Source: Sphingobium sufflavum (GTDB taxonomy: Bacteria > Pseudomonadota > Alphaproteobacteria > Sphingomonadales > Sphingomonadaceae). From it: a stretch of DNA of 64,000 nt. Location of the stretch: positions 62,001 through 126,000 of the forward strand of contig NZ_JAJSSH010000009.1 in the NCBI RefSeq assembly GCF_021403115.1. Reading direction: 5' to 3'. The first letter of the stretch is position 1; every line of letters begins with the position of its first letter. The notes beneath the pieces were generated by a model. The model made no database searches. It was not told where the DNA came from and saw only the letters and a program-made list of their open reading frames with translations. Positions 8,245 to 18,283 of the stretch are shown piece after piece. A program made the translations under genes and the position numbers.

Positions 8245-10080
8245 CTATCGCGCCAGTTGCGTGTCCATCGCCGCCAGCATTGCCGATGCACCCTGCTCCG
8301 CCAGATCGCTATGGTCGCGGAACAGCGCGAACAGTTCGCGACCAGTATCGTAAATGTCCGGCGCGGACTCGGCGAGTGGCCGCGCGGCCCACTCCGCCGC
8401 ATCGACCAGCGCCTCCAACTCGCCCGTCTGCGCGCAGACCCGCACCACATCGCCGTCGCGCAGCCGCGCGATGGGACCGCCGCCAATCGCTTCGGGTGAC
8501 AGGTGGATGGCGGCGGGCACCTTGCCGGATGCGCCCGACATGCGGCCATCCGTCACCAGCGCGACCTTATACCCCTTGTCCTGCAACACGCCCAGCGGCG
8601 GGGTCAGCTTGTGCAGTTCCGGCATGCCGTTGGCGCGCGGCCCCTGAAAACGCACGACGACGACCACGTCCCGGTCCAGCTCGCCCGCCTTGAAGGCGCG
8701 CAGCACATCATTCTGCTCGCTGAACACGCGGCACGGCGCCTCTATGGTCCAGCGGACGGGATCGACCGCGCTGGTCTTCATGATCGCCCGGCCCAGATTG
8801 CCCTCCAGCAGCGCGATGCCGCCATCCGCGTTGAACGGATCGCTGACCGGGCGCAGGATGCTGTCGTCGCGCGTTTGCCGGTCATAGGGTTTCCACGCCA
8901 GCGCATCGCCCTCCAGCACAGGTTCCGCCGCATAGGCGGTCAGGTCGTCGCCCTCGACCGTCAATATGTCGCGGTGCAGCCGGCCCGTTTCCAGCAACTC
9001 GCCAATCACCCAGCCGATGCCGCCCGCATGGTGGAAGTCGTTCACGTCGCGCGCGCCATTGGGATAAACGCGCGCGATCAGCGGGATCACCGACGACAGT
9101 TCGGACAGGTCGGTCCAGTCGATGCTGATCCCCGCCGCCCGCGCGATGGCGGGCAGGTGGATGGCATGATTGGTCGATCCACCCGTCGACAGCAGGCCGA
9201 TGGCCGCATTCACGATCGCCTTTTCATCCACGCACAGGCCCAGCGGGCGATAGTCATTTCCCTCCCAACTGATGTCAGTCAGCCGGTGCGTCGCCGCCCG
9301 CGTCAGTTCCTGCCGCAGCTTAGTACCCGGATTGACGAAGGCCGCACCCGGTATGTGCAGGCCCATCATCTCCATCATCATCTGGTTGGAGTTGGCCGTG
9401 CCGTAAAAGGTGCAGGTGCCCGCCGAATGATAGGAGGCGCTTTCCGATTCCAGCAGCTCCGCACGGCCGACCTTGCCCTCCGCATAGAGCTGGCGGATGC
9501 GCTGTTTTTCCTTGTTGGCGAGGCCCGACGGCATCGGCCCGGCGGGCACGAAGATGGTCGGCAGATGGCCAAAGCGTAGCGCGCCGATCAGCAGACCCGG
9601 CACGATCTTGTCGCAAATGCCCAGCAGCAGCGCTCCCTCGAACATCGCATGGGACAACGACACCGCCGTCGCCATAGCAATCACGTCGCGGGAGAAGAGC
9701 GAGAGGTCCATGCCGGACTGCCCCTGGGTCACACCGTCGCACATGGCGGGCACGCCGCCCGCGACCTGCGCCGTCGCGCCCTTCTCGCGCGCGAACAGCT
9801 TGATCTGGTCGGGGTAGCGACCATAGGGCTGATGCGCGGACAGCATGTCGTTATAGGCGGTGACGATACCGAGGTTCAGCGCCTTGCCGCCCATGATCGC
9901 CGGCTTATCCTCGCCCGACGCGGCAAAGGCATGGGCGAGGTTGCCGCACGCCAGCGCGGAACGGTTCGTGCCCGCGTCCCGCCCCCGCTTGATGAGGTCG
10001 AGATATTTGGTCCGCGCGGGCGCGCTGCGCTCCACGATCCGCTGCGTGACCCGTGCGACGACGGGGTGAAGATCAGTCAT
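8245..10080 (-). CDS. edd: Phosphogluconate dehydratase (Entner-Doudoroff pathway)
   Basis: Edd dehydrates 6-phosphogluconate to 2-keto-3-deoxy-6-phosphogluconate using an iron-sulfur cluster. The 611-residue length is right for the family. Cluster and active-site landmarks include [24 protein letters not shown] and [15 protein letters not shown], and the C-terminal [16 protein letters not shown]. The ATG at 10080 overlaps the end of zwf by 8 bases with GGAG upstream inside zwf, so zwf-edd is a coupled operon. pgl, eda and glk, often nearby in Entner-Doudoroff organisms, are not adjacent. Confidence 0.96.
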   Translation of the reverse strand: MTDLHPVVARVTQRIVERSAPARTKYLDLIKRGRDAGTNRSALACGNLAHAFAASGEDKPAIMGGKALNLGIVTAYNDMLSAHQPYGRYPDQIKLFAREKGATAQVAGGVPAMCDGVTQGQSGMDLSLFSRDVIAMATAVSLSHAMFEGALLLGICDKIVPGLLIGALRFGHLPTIFVPAGPMPSGLANKEKQRIRQLYAEGKVGRAELLESESASYHSAGTCTFYGTANSNQMMMEMMGLHIPGAAFVNPGTKLRQELTRAATHRLTDISWEGNDYRPLGLCVDEKAIVNAAIGLLSTGGSTNHAIHLPAIARAAGISIDWTDLSELSSVIPLIARVYPNGARDVNDFHHAGGIGWVIGELLETGRLHRDILTVEGDDLTAYAAEPVLEGDALAWKPYDRQTRDDSILRPVSDPFNADGGIALLEGNLGRAIMKTSAVDPVRWTIEAPCRVFSEQNDVLRAFKAGELDRDVVVVVRFQGPRANGMPELHKLTPPLGVLQDKGYKVALVTDGRMSGASGKVPAAIHLSPEAIGGGPIARLRDGDVVRVCAQTGELEALVDAAEWAARPLAESAPDIYDTGRELFALFRDHSDLAEQGASAMLAAMDTQLAR

Positions 10081-11599
10081 GCCAGCTTGCTCCATCCCGT
10101 TCGATCAGCGCAATCGCCGATGACGGCCCCCAGTTCCCGGCGGCGTAGCTCTGCGCCTTCTGGCCGCTGTCCTTCCAGCCGCCGACAACGGAATCGATCC
10201 ATTGCCATTGCGCCTCCACCTCGTCGCGGCGCACGAAAAGGGTGGTGTCACCCTCCAGCAGGTCGAGCAGCAGCCGTTCGTAGGCGATGCGGCGGCGCTG
10301 GCCGTCGAACGCCTTGACCAGCGACACGTCGAGATCGACCTCCTGCAACTTCACGCCTTCGCGATCGAGGCCCGGTTCCTTCGCCATGATGGACAGGCGG
10401 ATATTCTCCTCCGGCTGGAGGCGGATGATGAGCGTGTTGGCCTCCAGCCGCGAACCCGCGCCATTGCCCTTTGCGCCCTTGCCAAAGATGCTGTGCGGCA
10501 CCGGCTTGAACTGGATGAGGATTTCCGACTGGCGGCTGGGCAGCCGCTTGCCCGTACGCAGGTAGAAGGGCACGCCCGCCCAGCGCCAGTTGTCGATATG
10601 CGCCTTCAGCGCCACGAACGTCTCCGTATTGGACGGCTTGCCCAGTTCGTCGGCATAGCCGGTGACGATCTCCCCCTTCACCGCGCCGGGCGCATATTGG
10701 CCGCGCACGCTGTTGGCGCCGACGCTGTCCGCGTCCATCTTGCGAAGGGACCGCAGCACCTTGACCTTCTCGTCGCGCACCGCCGTGGAATCGAGCCGCG
10801 CAGGAGCCTCCATGGCGATGATCGAGAGGATCTGGAGCATATGGTTCTGTACCATGTCGCGCAGCGCGCCGACCCCGTCATAATAGGAGACACGGCCTTC
10901 CAGCCCAACCGTCTCCGCCACGGTGATCTGCACATGCTCGATGGCGTTGGCGTTCCACAAGGGTTCGAACAACATATTGCCAAAGCGCAGGGCGAGCAGG
11001 TTCTGCACCGTTTCCTTGCCCAGATAATGGTCGACGCGGAAGATATTCTCCTCGTCGAACAGCGCGCCGATGGCGTCGTTCACCACCTTGGACGAGGCGA
11101 GGTCCGTGCCGATCGGCTTTTCCATCGCGATGCGCGTATGGTCGTCGATCAGGCCCGCATCGGCCAGCGCCTGCGCGGTCGGGCCGAACAGCGATGGCGG
11201 CGTGGACAGATAGACCGCGACCGGGCCGCCATTACCGCCCTTCATCCGGTCCGACAGGCACTGGACACTTTCCTTCGCGCTCACATCGACCGCGCAATAG
11301 CTGACCATGTCCATGAAGGCCGCAATCCGCTCCGCATCCCAGCGGTCGGCGGGCAGATAGTCCTTCAGGCTCTTCTCGATGCTCTTGCGAAAGGCACCAT
11401 CATCCATCGCCGTCCGGCCCGACGCCAGGATCGAAAAACTTTCCGGCAACAACCCGTCGGAGAAAAGGTTATAGAGCGACGGAAACAACATGCGGTGGGC
11501 CAGATCGCCCGTGGCACCGAAAAGGACGAGATTGGTTGACTTGTCTGGCAAAGGACCATCCTTTTCGCACGGGCGAGATACTGAAGCGCCGGTTCCCAT
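10073..11599 (-). CDS. zwf: Glucose-6-phosphate 1-dehydrogenase
   Basis: Oxidises glucose 6-phosphate to 6-phosphogluconolactone with NAD(P)+, feeding edd. The 508-residue protein has the nucleotide-binding motif GATGDLAHR (28-36), the substrate-binding signature RVDHYLGKE, and EKPIGTD. GAGG lies about 9 bases before the ATG. The first 20 residues are a variable extension. It is the first gene of the zwf-edd operon and diverges from a lipoprotein gene at 11684, so the promoters share 84 bases. Confidence 0.96.
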   Translation of the reverse strand: MGTGASVSRPCEKDGPLPDKSTNLVLFGATGDLAHRMLFPSLYNLFSDGLLPESFSILASGRTAMDDGAFRKSIEKSLKDYLPADRWDAERIAAFMDMVSYCAVDVSAKESVQCLSDRMKGGNGGPVAVYLSTPPSLFGPTAQALADAGLIDDHTRIAMEKPIGTDLASSKVVNDAIGALFDEENIFRVDHYLGKETVQNLLALRFGNMLFEPLWNANAIEHVQITVAETVGLEGRVSYYDGVGALRDMVQNHMLQILSIIAMEAPARLDSTAVRDEKVKVLRSLRKMDADSVGANSVRGQYAPGAVKGEIVTGYADELGKPSNTETFVALKAHIDNWRWAGVPFYLRTGKRLPSRQSEILIQFKPVPHSIFGKGAKGNGAGSRLEANTLIIRLQPEENIRLSIMAKEPGLDREGVKLQEVDLDVSLVKAFDGQRRRIAYERLLLDLLEGDTTLFVRRDEVEAQWQWIDSVVGGWKDSGQKAQSYAAGNWGPSSAIALIERDGASWHD

Positions 11600-11683
11600 T
11601 CCTGTCGCCCTCGGGGAGTGGGGCGGAAATCGTGCCGGTCGGGATATAACGTAATTCCCCCCGCTGATAAAGAAAGGCCGTTT

Positions 11684-12532
11684 ATGCGTGCACGCCGCCA
11701 GAAGCCCCTTTTCCTGACCTTTGTTGCGGTAACGGCACTATCCGCCTGTTCCGGAGGGCACCCGGACGAGGAGCCCACCGCCAATGGCATGACCAGCAAC
11801 AGGGCCGCACCCGCGCCCAATGCTGCACTGGCGAATGATACCGCTCCCATCGATAAGCCGCAAAAGCTTTCCGCCAAGGTCGACGGTTTCGAGTTTGAAT
11901 ATCAATGGCCGGGTGAGGCCGCCGCCATCCCAGCGCTGGATAGCTGGCTGCGCGGAAATGGCGAAAGCCTGCGCAAGAGCAACCAGTCGGACGCCATGGC
12001 GGCCAAGGCGGAGGCGAAGAAGGATGCGTTCGTCTTCAACGGCTACAGCTATCAGGAGGATTATACGGCGGCGGCAAACACGCCGCGTTTCCTGGTCCTT
12101 ATCAGTGACGGCTATGTCTATACCGGCGGCGCGCATGGCATGCCGATCAACACGGCGATCCTGTGGGACAAGGCCAGTGGGAAGCGCCTTGCGACCAGCA
12201 CATTGATCGACCTGCCCCGCTTTGCCGCTGCTGCGCGTAAACGCTTTTGCGATGCGCTGGACAAGCAGCGGGAGGAAAAGCGCGGCGAGCCGGTACGGCA
12301 TGACGATCCCAACGACATCGTCGATTTCAACAGTTGCGTGGACCTGACCAAGCAGCTTGTGGTCCCCATCTCGCACGGTGGCCGGGCGCTGGACACGGTG
12401 CAGGTCATTATCGGTCCCTATGAGGCCGGTCCTTATTCGGAAGGGCGCTATGTCATCGACCTGCCGCTGGATGCGGGCCTGCTGGCGACGGTCAAGCCGG
12501 CCTATCGGGATGCCTTCGCCCCGGCGGACTGA
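11684..12532 (+). CDS. DUF3298/RsiV-like lipoprotein
   Basis: A 282-residue exported lipoprotein: the signal ends in the lipobox LSAC (Cys about 23), followed by a low-complexity Asn/Ala/Pro linker. The rest resembles the DUF4163-DUF3298 pair found in RsiV and PdaC, with the hallmark VYTGGAHGMPIN and a C-terminal GPYEAGPYSEGRYVIDLP. Such domains occur in lysozyme-binding anti-sigma factors and peptidoglycan deacetylases, but no sigma factor or deacetylase domain is present here. AAAGG lies 7 bases before the ATG. Function is unknown. Confidence 0.75.
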   Translation: MRARRQKPLFLTFVAVTALSACSGGHPDEEPTANGMTSNRAAPAPNAALANDTAPIDKPQKLSAKVDGFEFEYQWPGEAAAIPALDSWLRGNGESLRKSNQSDAMAAKAEAKKDAFVFNGYSYQEDYTAAANTPRFLVLISDGYVYTGGAHGMPINTAILWDKASGKRLATSTLIDLPRFAAAARKRFCDALDKQREEKRGEPVRHDDPNDIVDFNSCVDLTKQLVVPISHGGRALDTVQVIIGPYEAGPYSEGRYVIDLPLDAGLLATVKPAYRDAFAPAD

Positions 12533-12568
12533 ACCGGGGACGCGGCTCGGTCGTCAGGTGGCCGGTCG

Positions 12569-13357
12569 TCAGGTGGACAGATACCAGCGACCCGTCCCCT
12601 GCAAGCCGATGGCAGTCAGCCGGTCGCTGGCATAGGCGCCGGTGTCGATACCGATGCGGTTGGGCTGCTCGTCCACGAACTCACTGATGCTATGGCCATG
12701 GACGACCATGTGGGAGTGCCGGGTCGCGCTGCCGAGGAACTCACCGCGTATCCAGCGCAGGTCGCGCCCGTCCTGCGACTCCAGAGCGACGCCGGGCCGG
12801 ATGCCGGCATGGACGAACAGATAATCGCCGATCACCAGACTGTTGGGCAGCTCTTCCAGGAAGTCGCGATGGGCGACCGGCACCTGCGTCATCATAGCCT
12901 GGAACAGCGCCTCGTCGCTTCCTCGCTCTATGGTCGCGGCGTCCACGCCATAGCTGAGCAGCGTCTCGCGCCCCAGCCGGCGAAACAGGGACAGGCCATG
13001 CGGGTCGCCGCGCAGCGCCAGCAGGAACATCTCCTCATGATTGCCCATCAGGCAGGTCATGCGCGGCCAGCGATCCGCCATGGCCATCACAATATCCACC
13101 ACCCCCGCCGAATCCGCACCCCGGTCGACCAGATCGCCCAGCATGACGAGGCAGAGCCGGTCCACCGGTCCGCGCGCCTCGCTGTCGGTGACGATAGTTT
13201 CCAGCAACCGGCGCAGCAGGTCGCAGCGGCCATGCACATCGCCGATGGCGTAGACGCGCACGCCCTCCCCCACGCTGGGGGCAAAGGAGGCGGCGGAGGC
13301 GTCAGTGGATGACCCTTCCCCGCCACTTCCAAAAACAGACCGTAACTGCCTGAACAT
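12569..13357 (-). CDS. Metallophosphoesterase, serine/threonine phosphatase-like
   Basis: This 262-residue calcineurin-like hydrolase has the full metal-binding set: GDVHGR near residue 39, GDLVDRG near 73, GNHE near 104, and a late histidine motif VVHGHSI. That pattern is shared by bacterial PrpA/PrpB-type protein phosphatases and bis(5'-nucleosyl) tetraphosphatases; the substrate is not clear. It lies 89 bases downstream of dcd on the same strand and may be read from the same transcript or its own promoter. Confidence 0.85.
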   Translation of the reverse strand: MFRQLRSVFGSGGEGSSTDASAASFAPSVGEGVRVYAIGDVHGRCDLLRRLLETIVTDSEARGPVDRLCLVMLGDLVDRGADSAGVVDIVMAMADRWPRMTCLMGNHEEMFLLALRGDPHGLSLFRRLGRETLLSYGVDAATIERGSDEALFQAMMTQVPVAHRDFLEELPNSLVIGDYLFVHAGIRPGVALESQDGRDLRWIRGEFLGSATRHSHMVVHGHSISEFVDEQPNRIGIDTGAYASDRLTAIGLQGTGRWYLST

Positions 13358-13446
13358 CAGCGCATTGTCCTACCGGCGCGCGACGCTGGCAAGGCTTGTG
13401 TGCGATTTCCCCCTGCGGCGGCCTGCGCAACCGGTGACCGCCAGCC

Positions 13447-14001
13447 TCAAAGCCGGGGCAGTGTCACCCCGCGCTGGCCCATATATTTGCCCGCACGGTC
13501 GGCATAGCTCGTCTCGCACGGCTCATTACCTTGCAGGAACAGGAACTGACACGCGCCCTCATTGGCGTAGATGCGCGCGGGCAGCGGCGTGGTGTTGGAA
13601 AATTCCAGCGTGACATGCCCTTCCCAGCCCGGTTCCAGCGGGGTGACGTTCACGATGATGCCGCACCGCGCATAGGTGGACTTGCCAAGACAGATGACCA
13701 GCACATCGCGCGGGATACGGAAATATTCCACTGTGCGGGCCAACGCAAAGCTGTTGGGCGGGATGATGCAGCAATCGGTCTTGCGGTCGACCAGGCTGTC
13801 GCCGTCGAAATTCTTGGGATCGACGATGCTGCTGTTGACGTTGGTAAAGATCTTGAACTCGTCCGCCACCCGCGCGTCATAGCCATAGGAGGACAGGCCA
13901 TAGCTGATGACGCCGTCGCGGCGCTGTGACTCCACGAACGGCTCGATCATGCCGTTTTCCTGCGCCTGCGCGCGAATCCATTTATCCGATAATATCGCCA
14001 T
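13447..14001 (-). CDS. dcd: dCTP deaminase
   Basis: Deaminates dCTP to dUTP, the precursor for dTTP. The 184-residue protein has the family motifs [12 protein letters not shown] near residue 33, [22 protein letters not shown] and the catalytic region [17 protein letters not shown]. It follows cdd by 47 bases on the same strand; two pyrimidine deaminases side by side suggest a small nucleotide-salvage group. Confidence 0.96.
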   Translation of the reverse strand: MAILSDKWIRAQAQENGMIEPFVESQRRDGVISYGLSSYGYDARVADEFKIFTNVNSSIVDPKNFDGDSLVDRKTDCCIIPPNSFALARTVEYFRIPRDVLVICLGKSTYARCGIIVNVTPLEPGWEGHVTLEFSNTTPLPARIYANEGACQFLFLQGNEPCETSYADRAGKYMGQRGVTLPRL

Positions 14002-14048
14002 GCCTGCCCCTTACCGCGCCCTTGCGCGTGTTTCTACCGATTTGGCCG

Positions 14049-14501
14049 CTACAGGTTACCCGGTCCAAAAGCATGGGGCAGCAGGTCCGCCACCGCATGA
14101 CGCACCGCCCCCTCCAGCCCCGATGCCGAAGCTGGCGCGCTATGGATGGCGAGCGCCCGGCCCGCGACATGCTCCGCCTCCACCAGCATCTGGCGGCAGC
14201 GACCGCAAGGCGTCACCGCCACGCCGGAGGGAGCCGAAGCCGAATCGCCGACCACCGCCAGGGCCAACGCCCGGCCCATCACGCCGCTGGCATGGGCCGA
14301 CGCCAGCGCCACCGCCTCCGCGCACAACGACAGGCCATAGCTGGCATTCTCCACATTGGCGCCGCGCACCACCGTCCCGTCGTCCAGCGCGATCGCCGCG
14401 CCGACGGTAAAGCCGCTGTAGGGCGCATAGGCATGGCCCCGCGCGGTCCGCGCCTCCTCCAGCAGGGCGGCCACGTCGACAGCGGGAACCGCAGCGGTCA
14501 T
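14049..14501 (-). CDS. cdd: Cytidine deaminase
   Basis: Converts cytidine and deoxycytidine to uridine forms in pyrimidine salvage. The 150-residue protein is homotetrameric-type in length. The zinc site is visible as CAEA (Cys ligand and catalytic Glu) and PCGRC. The substrate-binding Asn and Glu sit in GANVENASYG. The ATG at 14501 overlaps the stop of the GH25 gene (ATGA), which decides this start over a longer upstream reading and implies coupling. Confidence 0.94.
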   Translation of the reverse strand: MTAAVPAVDVAALLEEARTARGHAYAPYSGFTVGAAIALDDGTVVRGANVENASYGLSLCAEAVALASAHASGVMGRALALAVVGDSASAPSGVAVTPCGRCRQMLVEAEHVAGRALAIHSAPASASGLEGAVRHAVADLLPHAFGPGNL

Positions 14502-15238
14502 TCCTCGACGCTCGCCTGAGGCTTCACGACCGTCCATTCCACCGTCTCCTCCGCCCCGCGCAGGCGCTTGCGGCGGTTCGCCGTCCACAGCACCCAGGGA
14601 TGGCTGGCATAGGCCGGGACCAGCCAGTCGCGGTCCAGCCAGATGGTCCGGTTGATCCCGCCGCTGACGGTATAAGCCTGCTCGAACGGTTCGGTGATGC
14701 GCAGGATGGCGGGCTTGCCACTGTGCGCCTCAATCTCGTTCAGGAAGGTGTTGAGTTCGGACAGGACCACGTCGCGGTCCGGCCGGGACGCGCAGCCCGG
14801 TTCGAAATCCAGCGCGACGACTGGCGGCAACGCGCCATTATCCCGCGGCACGCTGGCGATGAACAGCCGCGCCTGATCGCTGGCGGCGCGACACAGGCTA
14901 TAGGCGTGGATCGCGCCATAGCGCAGCCCCGTCGCGCGCGCCTGCGCCCAATTCGCACCAAAGCTGGGATCGCGCCGGTCGCTACCGCCCGTCGCCGCCA
15001 GATAGGCGAAATCCACACCCTGCGCACGCAGGGTCGGCCATTCCACCGCGCCATTGCGCGCACTGACCGCAACCCCCTGCAACGGATAGCGATCCCGTCC
15101 GGGTGTCCAGCGGCCCACGCCCCAGTAAAGCAGGCCCGCGCCCACCACCGCCACGACCAAAATCGCGACCAATATCCGAAAAGGAGTCCACATCGCGCGA
15201 CGCCCGATACGCCCGCTGTCCGCCCACACCTGCGCCAT
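14498..15238 (-). CDS. Glycoside hydrolase family 25 (lysozyme-like) protein, membrane-anchored
   Basis: A 246-residue protein with one N-terminal membrane segment (about 20-40) and a GH25 muramidase-like barrel. The catalytic signature is VVALDFEPGC (the family's DxE). It probably acts on peptidoglycan from the periplasmic face. AAGGGA lies about 10 bases before the ATG at 15238; MWTPFRILV at 15193 is an alternative start. It begins 7 bases after the UPF0262 stop and overlaps cdd, so it sits inside an operon. Confidence 0.82.
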   Translation of the reverse strand: MAQVWADSGRIGRRAMWTPFRILVAILVVAVVGAGLLYWGVGRWTPGRDRYPLQGVAVSARNGAVEWPTLRAQGVDFAYLAATGGSDRRDPSFGANWAQARATGLRYGAIHAYSLCRAASDQARLFIASVPRDNGALPPVVALDFEPGCASRPDRDVVLSELNTFLNEIEAHSGKPAILRITEPFEQAYTVSGGINRTIWLDRDWLVPAYASHPWVLWTANRRKRLRGAEETVEWTVVKPQASVEE

Positions 15239-15245
15239 TATTATC

Positions 15246-15728
15246 TTATCCCTTGATGTGCAGTACGCAGATGAGCGTGAAGAGGCGGCGCGCCGTGTCG
15301 AAATCGACCGTTATCTTCCCCTCCAGCCGCTCCTTCAGAAGCTCTGCCGCTTCATTGTGGATGCCGCGCCTGGCCATGTCGACGGTCTCGATCTGGGCCG
15401 GGGTCGCCTGCCGGATCGCCTGGAAATAGCTGTCGCAGATGGCGAAATAATCCTTGATGGACCGGCGGAACCGCCCCAGCCCCAGGATGATCGCCTCCAG
15501 CGGTTCGTCATTCTCCCGGCGGATCTCGATGGCCAGCCGCCCTTCCTCGACCCGCAGGAAGACCCGGTACGGCCCGGCATAACCATCGGCATGCACCCGC
15601 TGCGGCGCGAAGTGATTCTCTTCCAATATGTCGAAGATGGCGATCCGCCGCTCCTGCTCGACGTCCGCGTTGCGCCACAGGATAGTCTTGTCATCCAGCG
15701 CGATGTCGATGATGCGGGGGTCGGCCAT
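15246..15728 (-). CDS. UPF0262 family protein
   Basis: A 160-residue soluble protein matching the alphaproteobacterial UPF0262 family, of unknown function. Recognisable stretches are MADPRIIDIALDDKTILWRN, ERRIAIFDILEENHF and LGRFRRSIKDYF. AAGG lies 6 bases before the ATG at 15728; a longer upstream frame would cross the dnaB promoter region. It is the first gene of the leftward group UPF0262-GH25-cdd-dcd and diverges from dnaB. Confidence 0.88.
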   Translation of the reverse strand: MADPRIIDIALDDKTILWRNADVEQERRIAIFDILEENHFAPQRVHADGYAGPYRVFLRVEEGRLAIEIRRENDEPLEAIILGLGRFRRSIKDYFAICDSYFQAIRQATPAQIETVDMARRGIHNEAAELLKERLEGKITVDFDTARRLFTLICVLHIKG

Positions 15729-15817
15729 AATCGCCTTGTTCCATATGTCCGACTGCGGCCAAGAACAAGCATGGCGTGCAGGAACGCCGCCACTCGTCCA
15801 CAGCTTTTCCATCCCCA

Positions 15818-15826
15818 TTATCCACA
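15818..15826 (+). promoter_or_regulatory. Consensus DnaA box upstream of dnaB
   Basis: TTATCCACA matches the DnaA-box consensus exactly. It lies 56 bases before the dnaB ATG, in the 153-base divergent gap between dnaB and the UPF0262 gene. A weaker TCGTCCACA lies at about 15795. This could couple dnaB transcription to DnaA; a chance match is possible. Confidence 0.45.
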
Positions 15827-15881
15827 GGCGCTTCGACCAACGTCCCCTTGTGCGAACGGCCGGATGAGAGGATGAGGGGCC

Positions 15882-17378
15882 ATGGTCGAATTGAAACTGG
15901 CAGCGGACAACGCAACCGCAAACGAATCCCTGCGCCTTCCCCGCAATATCGAGGCGGAGGCCGCGCTGATCGGCGCGCTGCTGATCGACAACCGCATCGC
16001 AGAGGATGTGCAGCAGAAGCTGAAGCCCGACCATTTCCACGATCCGCTGCACGGACGTATCTATGAGCTGATCCTGCGCCTGCTCGACAAGAATATGGTC
16101 GCCAATGCGGTGACCCTGCGCCCGATGCTGGAAAATGAACCCGGCATGGCGGATCAGGGCGGCGCAGGCGCCTATCTGGCGCAGATCAGCGCCAACAGCA
16201 TCTCCGTCATCGGCGCGCGCGATTTCGCACGGCAGATCTATGACCTTGCCCTGCTGCGCGAACTGATCGGCGTGGGGCGCGGGCTGGTCGAGGGTGCGCT
16301 CGACACCAGCGAGAGCATCGACCCGCTGGGCCAGATCGAGGCGGCGGAAGTCGCGCTCTACAAGGTGTCGGAGGGCGAAGGCGAAAGCGGGTCAGTGAAG
16401 ACCTTCGTCGCCGCCGCGACCATGGCGGTGCAGGTGGCGGAACGGGCGCTCAACAGCGGCGGCCACCTCTCCGGTATCACCACCGGCATCAACGGCATCA
16501 ACAACAAGATCGGCGGCCTGCACAACTCCGACCTTATCATCCTTGCCGGTCGTCCGGGCATGGGCAAGACGTCGCTCGTCACCAACATCGCCTATAATGC
16601 CGCCTCCCGCTGGCTGCGCGACAAGGCGGATGACATCCCCGACGAGCGCAACATGGGCGCGGGCGTCGCCTTCTTCTCCCTCGAAATGTCGGCGGACCAG
16701 CTTGCGACCCGTATCCTTGCGGAACAGTCGGGCATCAGTTCGGAAAACCTGCGCATGGGCAAGATCAGCCGGGCGGAGTTCCAGAACCTGAGCCGGGCGG
16801 CGCGCGATCTTCAGGAACTGCCGCTGTTCATCGACGATACGCCGGGCCTCACCATCGCGGCGCTGCGCACCCGCGCCCGCCGGTTGAAACGCCGCCATGG
16901 CATCGGCCTCGTCATCGTCGACTATCTCCAGCTTCTTCAGGGTTCGAGCAAGAATGACGGCAACCGCGTCAACGAAATCTCCGAGATTTCGCGCGGCCTC
17001 AAAACGCTGGCGAAGGAACTGCACGTCCCCGTGATCGCCCTGTCCCAGCTCAGCCGTGCGGTGGAGCAGCGCGAGGACAAGCGGCCCGTGCTGTCCGACC
17101 TGCGCGAATCCGGCTCGATCGAGCAAGACGCGGACATGGTGTGGTTCGTGTTCCGCGAGGACTATTATGAGATGTCCAAGCAGCCGCGCATCGAGGAAGA
17201 GGCCGCCTATCAGGCATGGGCCGACCGCATGGAGCAAATCCACGGCATCGCGGAACTGATCGTCGCCAAACAGCGCCACGGCTCCACCGGCAAGGTCCGC
17301 ATGAAGTTCGAGGCGCAGATCACCAAGTTCAGCGATCTGGCCGACGATGGCCAGCAATATGACGACAGCTATGAGTGA
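15882..17378 (+). CDS. dnaB: Replicative DNA helicase DnaB
   Basis: Hexameric 5'-3' helicase that unwinds DNA ahead of the fork. At 498 residues it has the N-terminal primase-interacting domain (RNIEAEAALIGALLIDN) and a RecA-like motor: Walker A GRPGMGKTS (223-231), FFSLEMSADQL, Walker B VIVDYLQLL, and ALSQLSRAVEQRED. No intein is present. It is read rightward from a gap containing a DnaA box. The EF-hand gene follows after about 95 bases. Confidence 0.97.
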   Translation: MVELKLAADNATANESLRLPRNIEAEAALIGALLIDNRIAEDVQQKLKPDHFHDPLHGRIYELILRLLDKNMVANAVTLRPMLENEPGMADQGGAGAYLAQISANSISVIGARDFARQIYDLALLRELIGVGRGLVEGALDTSESIDPLGQIEAAEVALYKVSEGEGESGSVKTFVAAATMAVQVAERALNSGGHLSGITTGINGINNKIGGLHNSDLIILAGRPGMGKTSLVTNIAYNAASRWLRDKADDIPDERNMGAGVAFFSLEMSADQLATRILAEQSGISSENLRMGKISRAEFQNLSRAARDLQELPLFIDDTPGLTIAALRTRARRLKRRHGIGLVIVDYLQLLQGSSKNDGNRVNEISEISRGLKTLAKELHVPVIALSQLSRAVEQREDKRPVLSDLRESGSIEQDADMVWFVFREDYYEMSKQPRIEEEAAYQAWADRMEQIHGIAELIVAKQRHGSTGKVRMKFEAQITKFSDLADDGQQYDDSYE

Positions 17379-17472
17379 GGCCCTTGCCCAACCCGCTCGC
17401 GCACGTTAGTTCATTACGCGTTCAGCGCGAGGAGCCGAAGCCGCTGCCACTATAATCAGTGGTGGAAATCAG

Positions 17473-18270
17473 ATGCGGAACATCCTGTACGGGCTGGGAC
17501 TGGCCCTGTTGCTGCCCCTTTCGGCGCACGCCCAGAGCGGCAGGCCCAGTGACATGGGAGGCAGTATGGATGGCGAACGCATGGGCGGAATGGGCGGCCG
17601 GGGCCGGGGCGGCGGCATACCGGGCGGCGAAGACGGCATGGGACCGGGACGCGGCGGCAATCATCCCGCCGAAATGAAGCCGATCAAGCGCGAACGGCTG
17701 GACCAGATGGTGGAGGCGATGGCCGCATCCGCCGACACGGACCGCGACGGCATCGTTACACTGGACGAATTGCGTGCGGTTCTGGCCGCCAGGCGCGACG
17801 CCACCATCCGCGCCCGCTTCGAGAAAATCGACACCAACCACAACAAGCTGATCGAACCGCAGGAATTTCTGGCGTGGCAAAGCTCGCTGGGAAGCGCCGC
17901 CATGTCAGACCGGCAGGCGCTGGGCGATGAGGGTGGCCCCATCGCGGAATCGCTGCCCCCGCCAGACATCGACAAGACGGAGGACCGCATCCTGCGGCGG
18001 CTGATCGAACCGCTCAGCGCCACGGTGATCGTCAATGCGAACAGCAATTATGACAAAGGCGCATCCCTGTCCGAACTGATCGCCTATGAACGGCAGAAGT
18101 TCGACGCGCTGGATGGCAACAAGGACGGCTTCCTGGTTGCCGAAGAATTGCATTCGCTGGAGCCGAAGGGCGCGCGGGGGCCGGGTGCCCCCGGTGGCGG
18201 TGGCCCCGGCATGCCGCCGCCGCGCGGACGCGCACCGGACAGGAATCCAGCCGACAGGGACGAAAACTAA
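17473..18270 (+). CDS. Secreted EF-hand calcium-binding protein
   Basis: A 265-residue exported protein: signal peptide (about 1-21), a Gly/Met-rich low-complexity stretch (about 25-65), and several EF-hand loops. Clear 12-residue loops are DTDRDGIVTLDE and DGNKDGFLVAEE; DTNHNKLIEPQE is a third, and NANSNYDKGASLSE a degenerate fourth. The C-terminus is Gly/Pro-rich. It probably binds calcium in the periplasm or outside the cell. Role unknown. Confidence 0.85.
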   Translation: MRNILYGLGLALLLPLSAHAQSGRPSDMGGSMDGERMGGMGGRGRGGGIPGGEDGMGPGRGGNHPAEMKPIKRERLDQMVEAMAASADTDRDGIVTLDELRAVLAARRDATIRARFEKIDTNHNKLIEPQEFLAWQSSLGSAAMSDRQALGDEGGPIAESLPPPDIDKTEDRILRRLIEPLSATVIVNANSNYDKGASLSELIAYERQKFDALDGNKDGFLVAEELHSLEPKGARGPGAPGGGGPGMPPPRGRAPDRNPADRDEN

Positions 18271-18283
18271 CGGCAGGGGCGCT

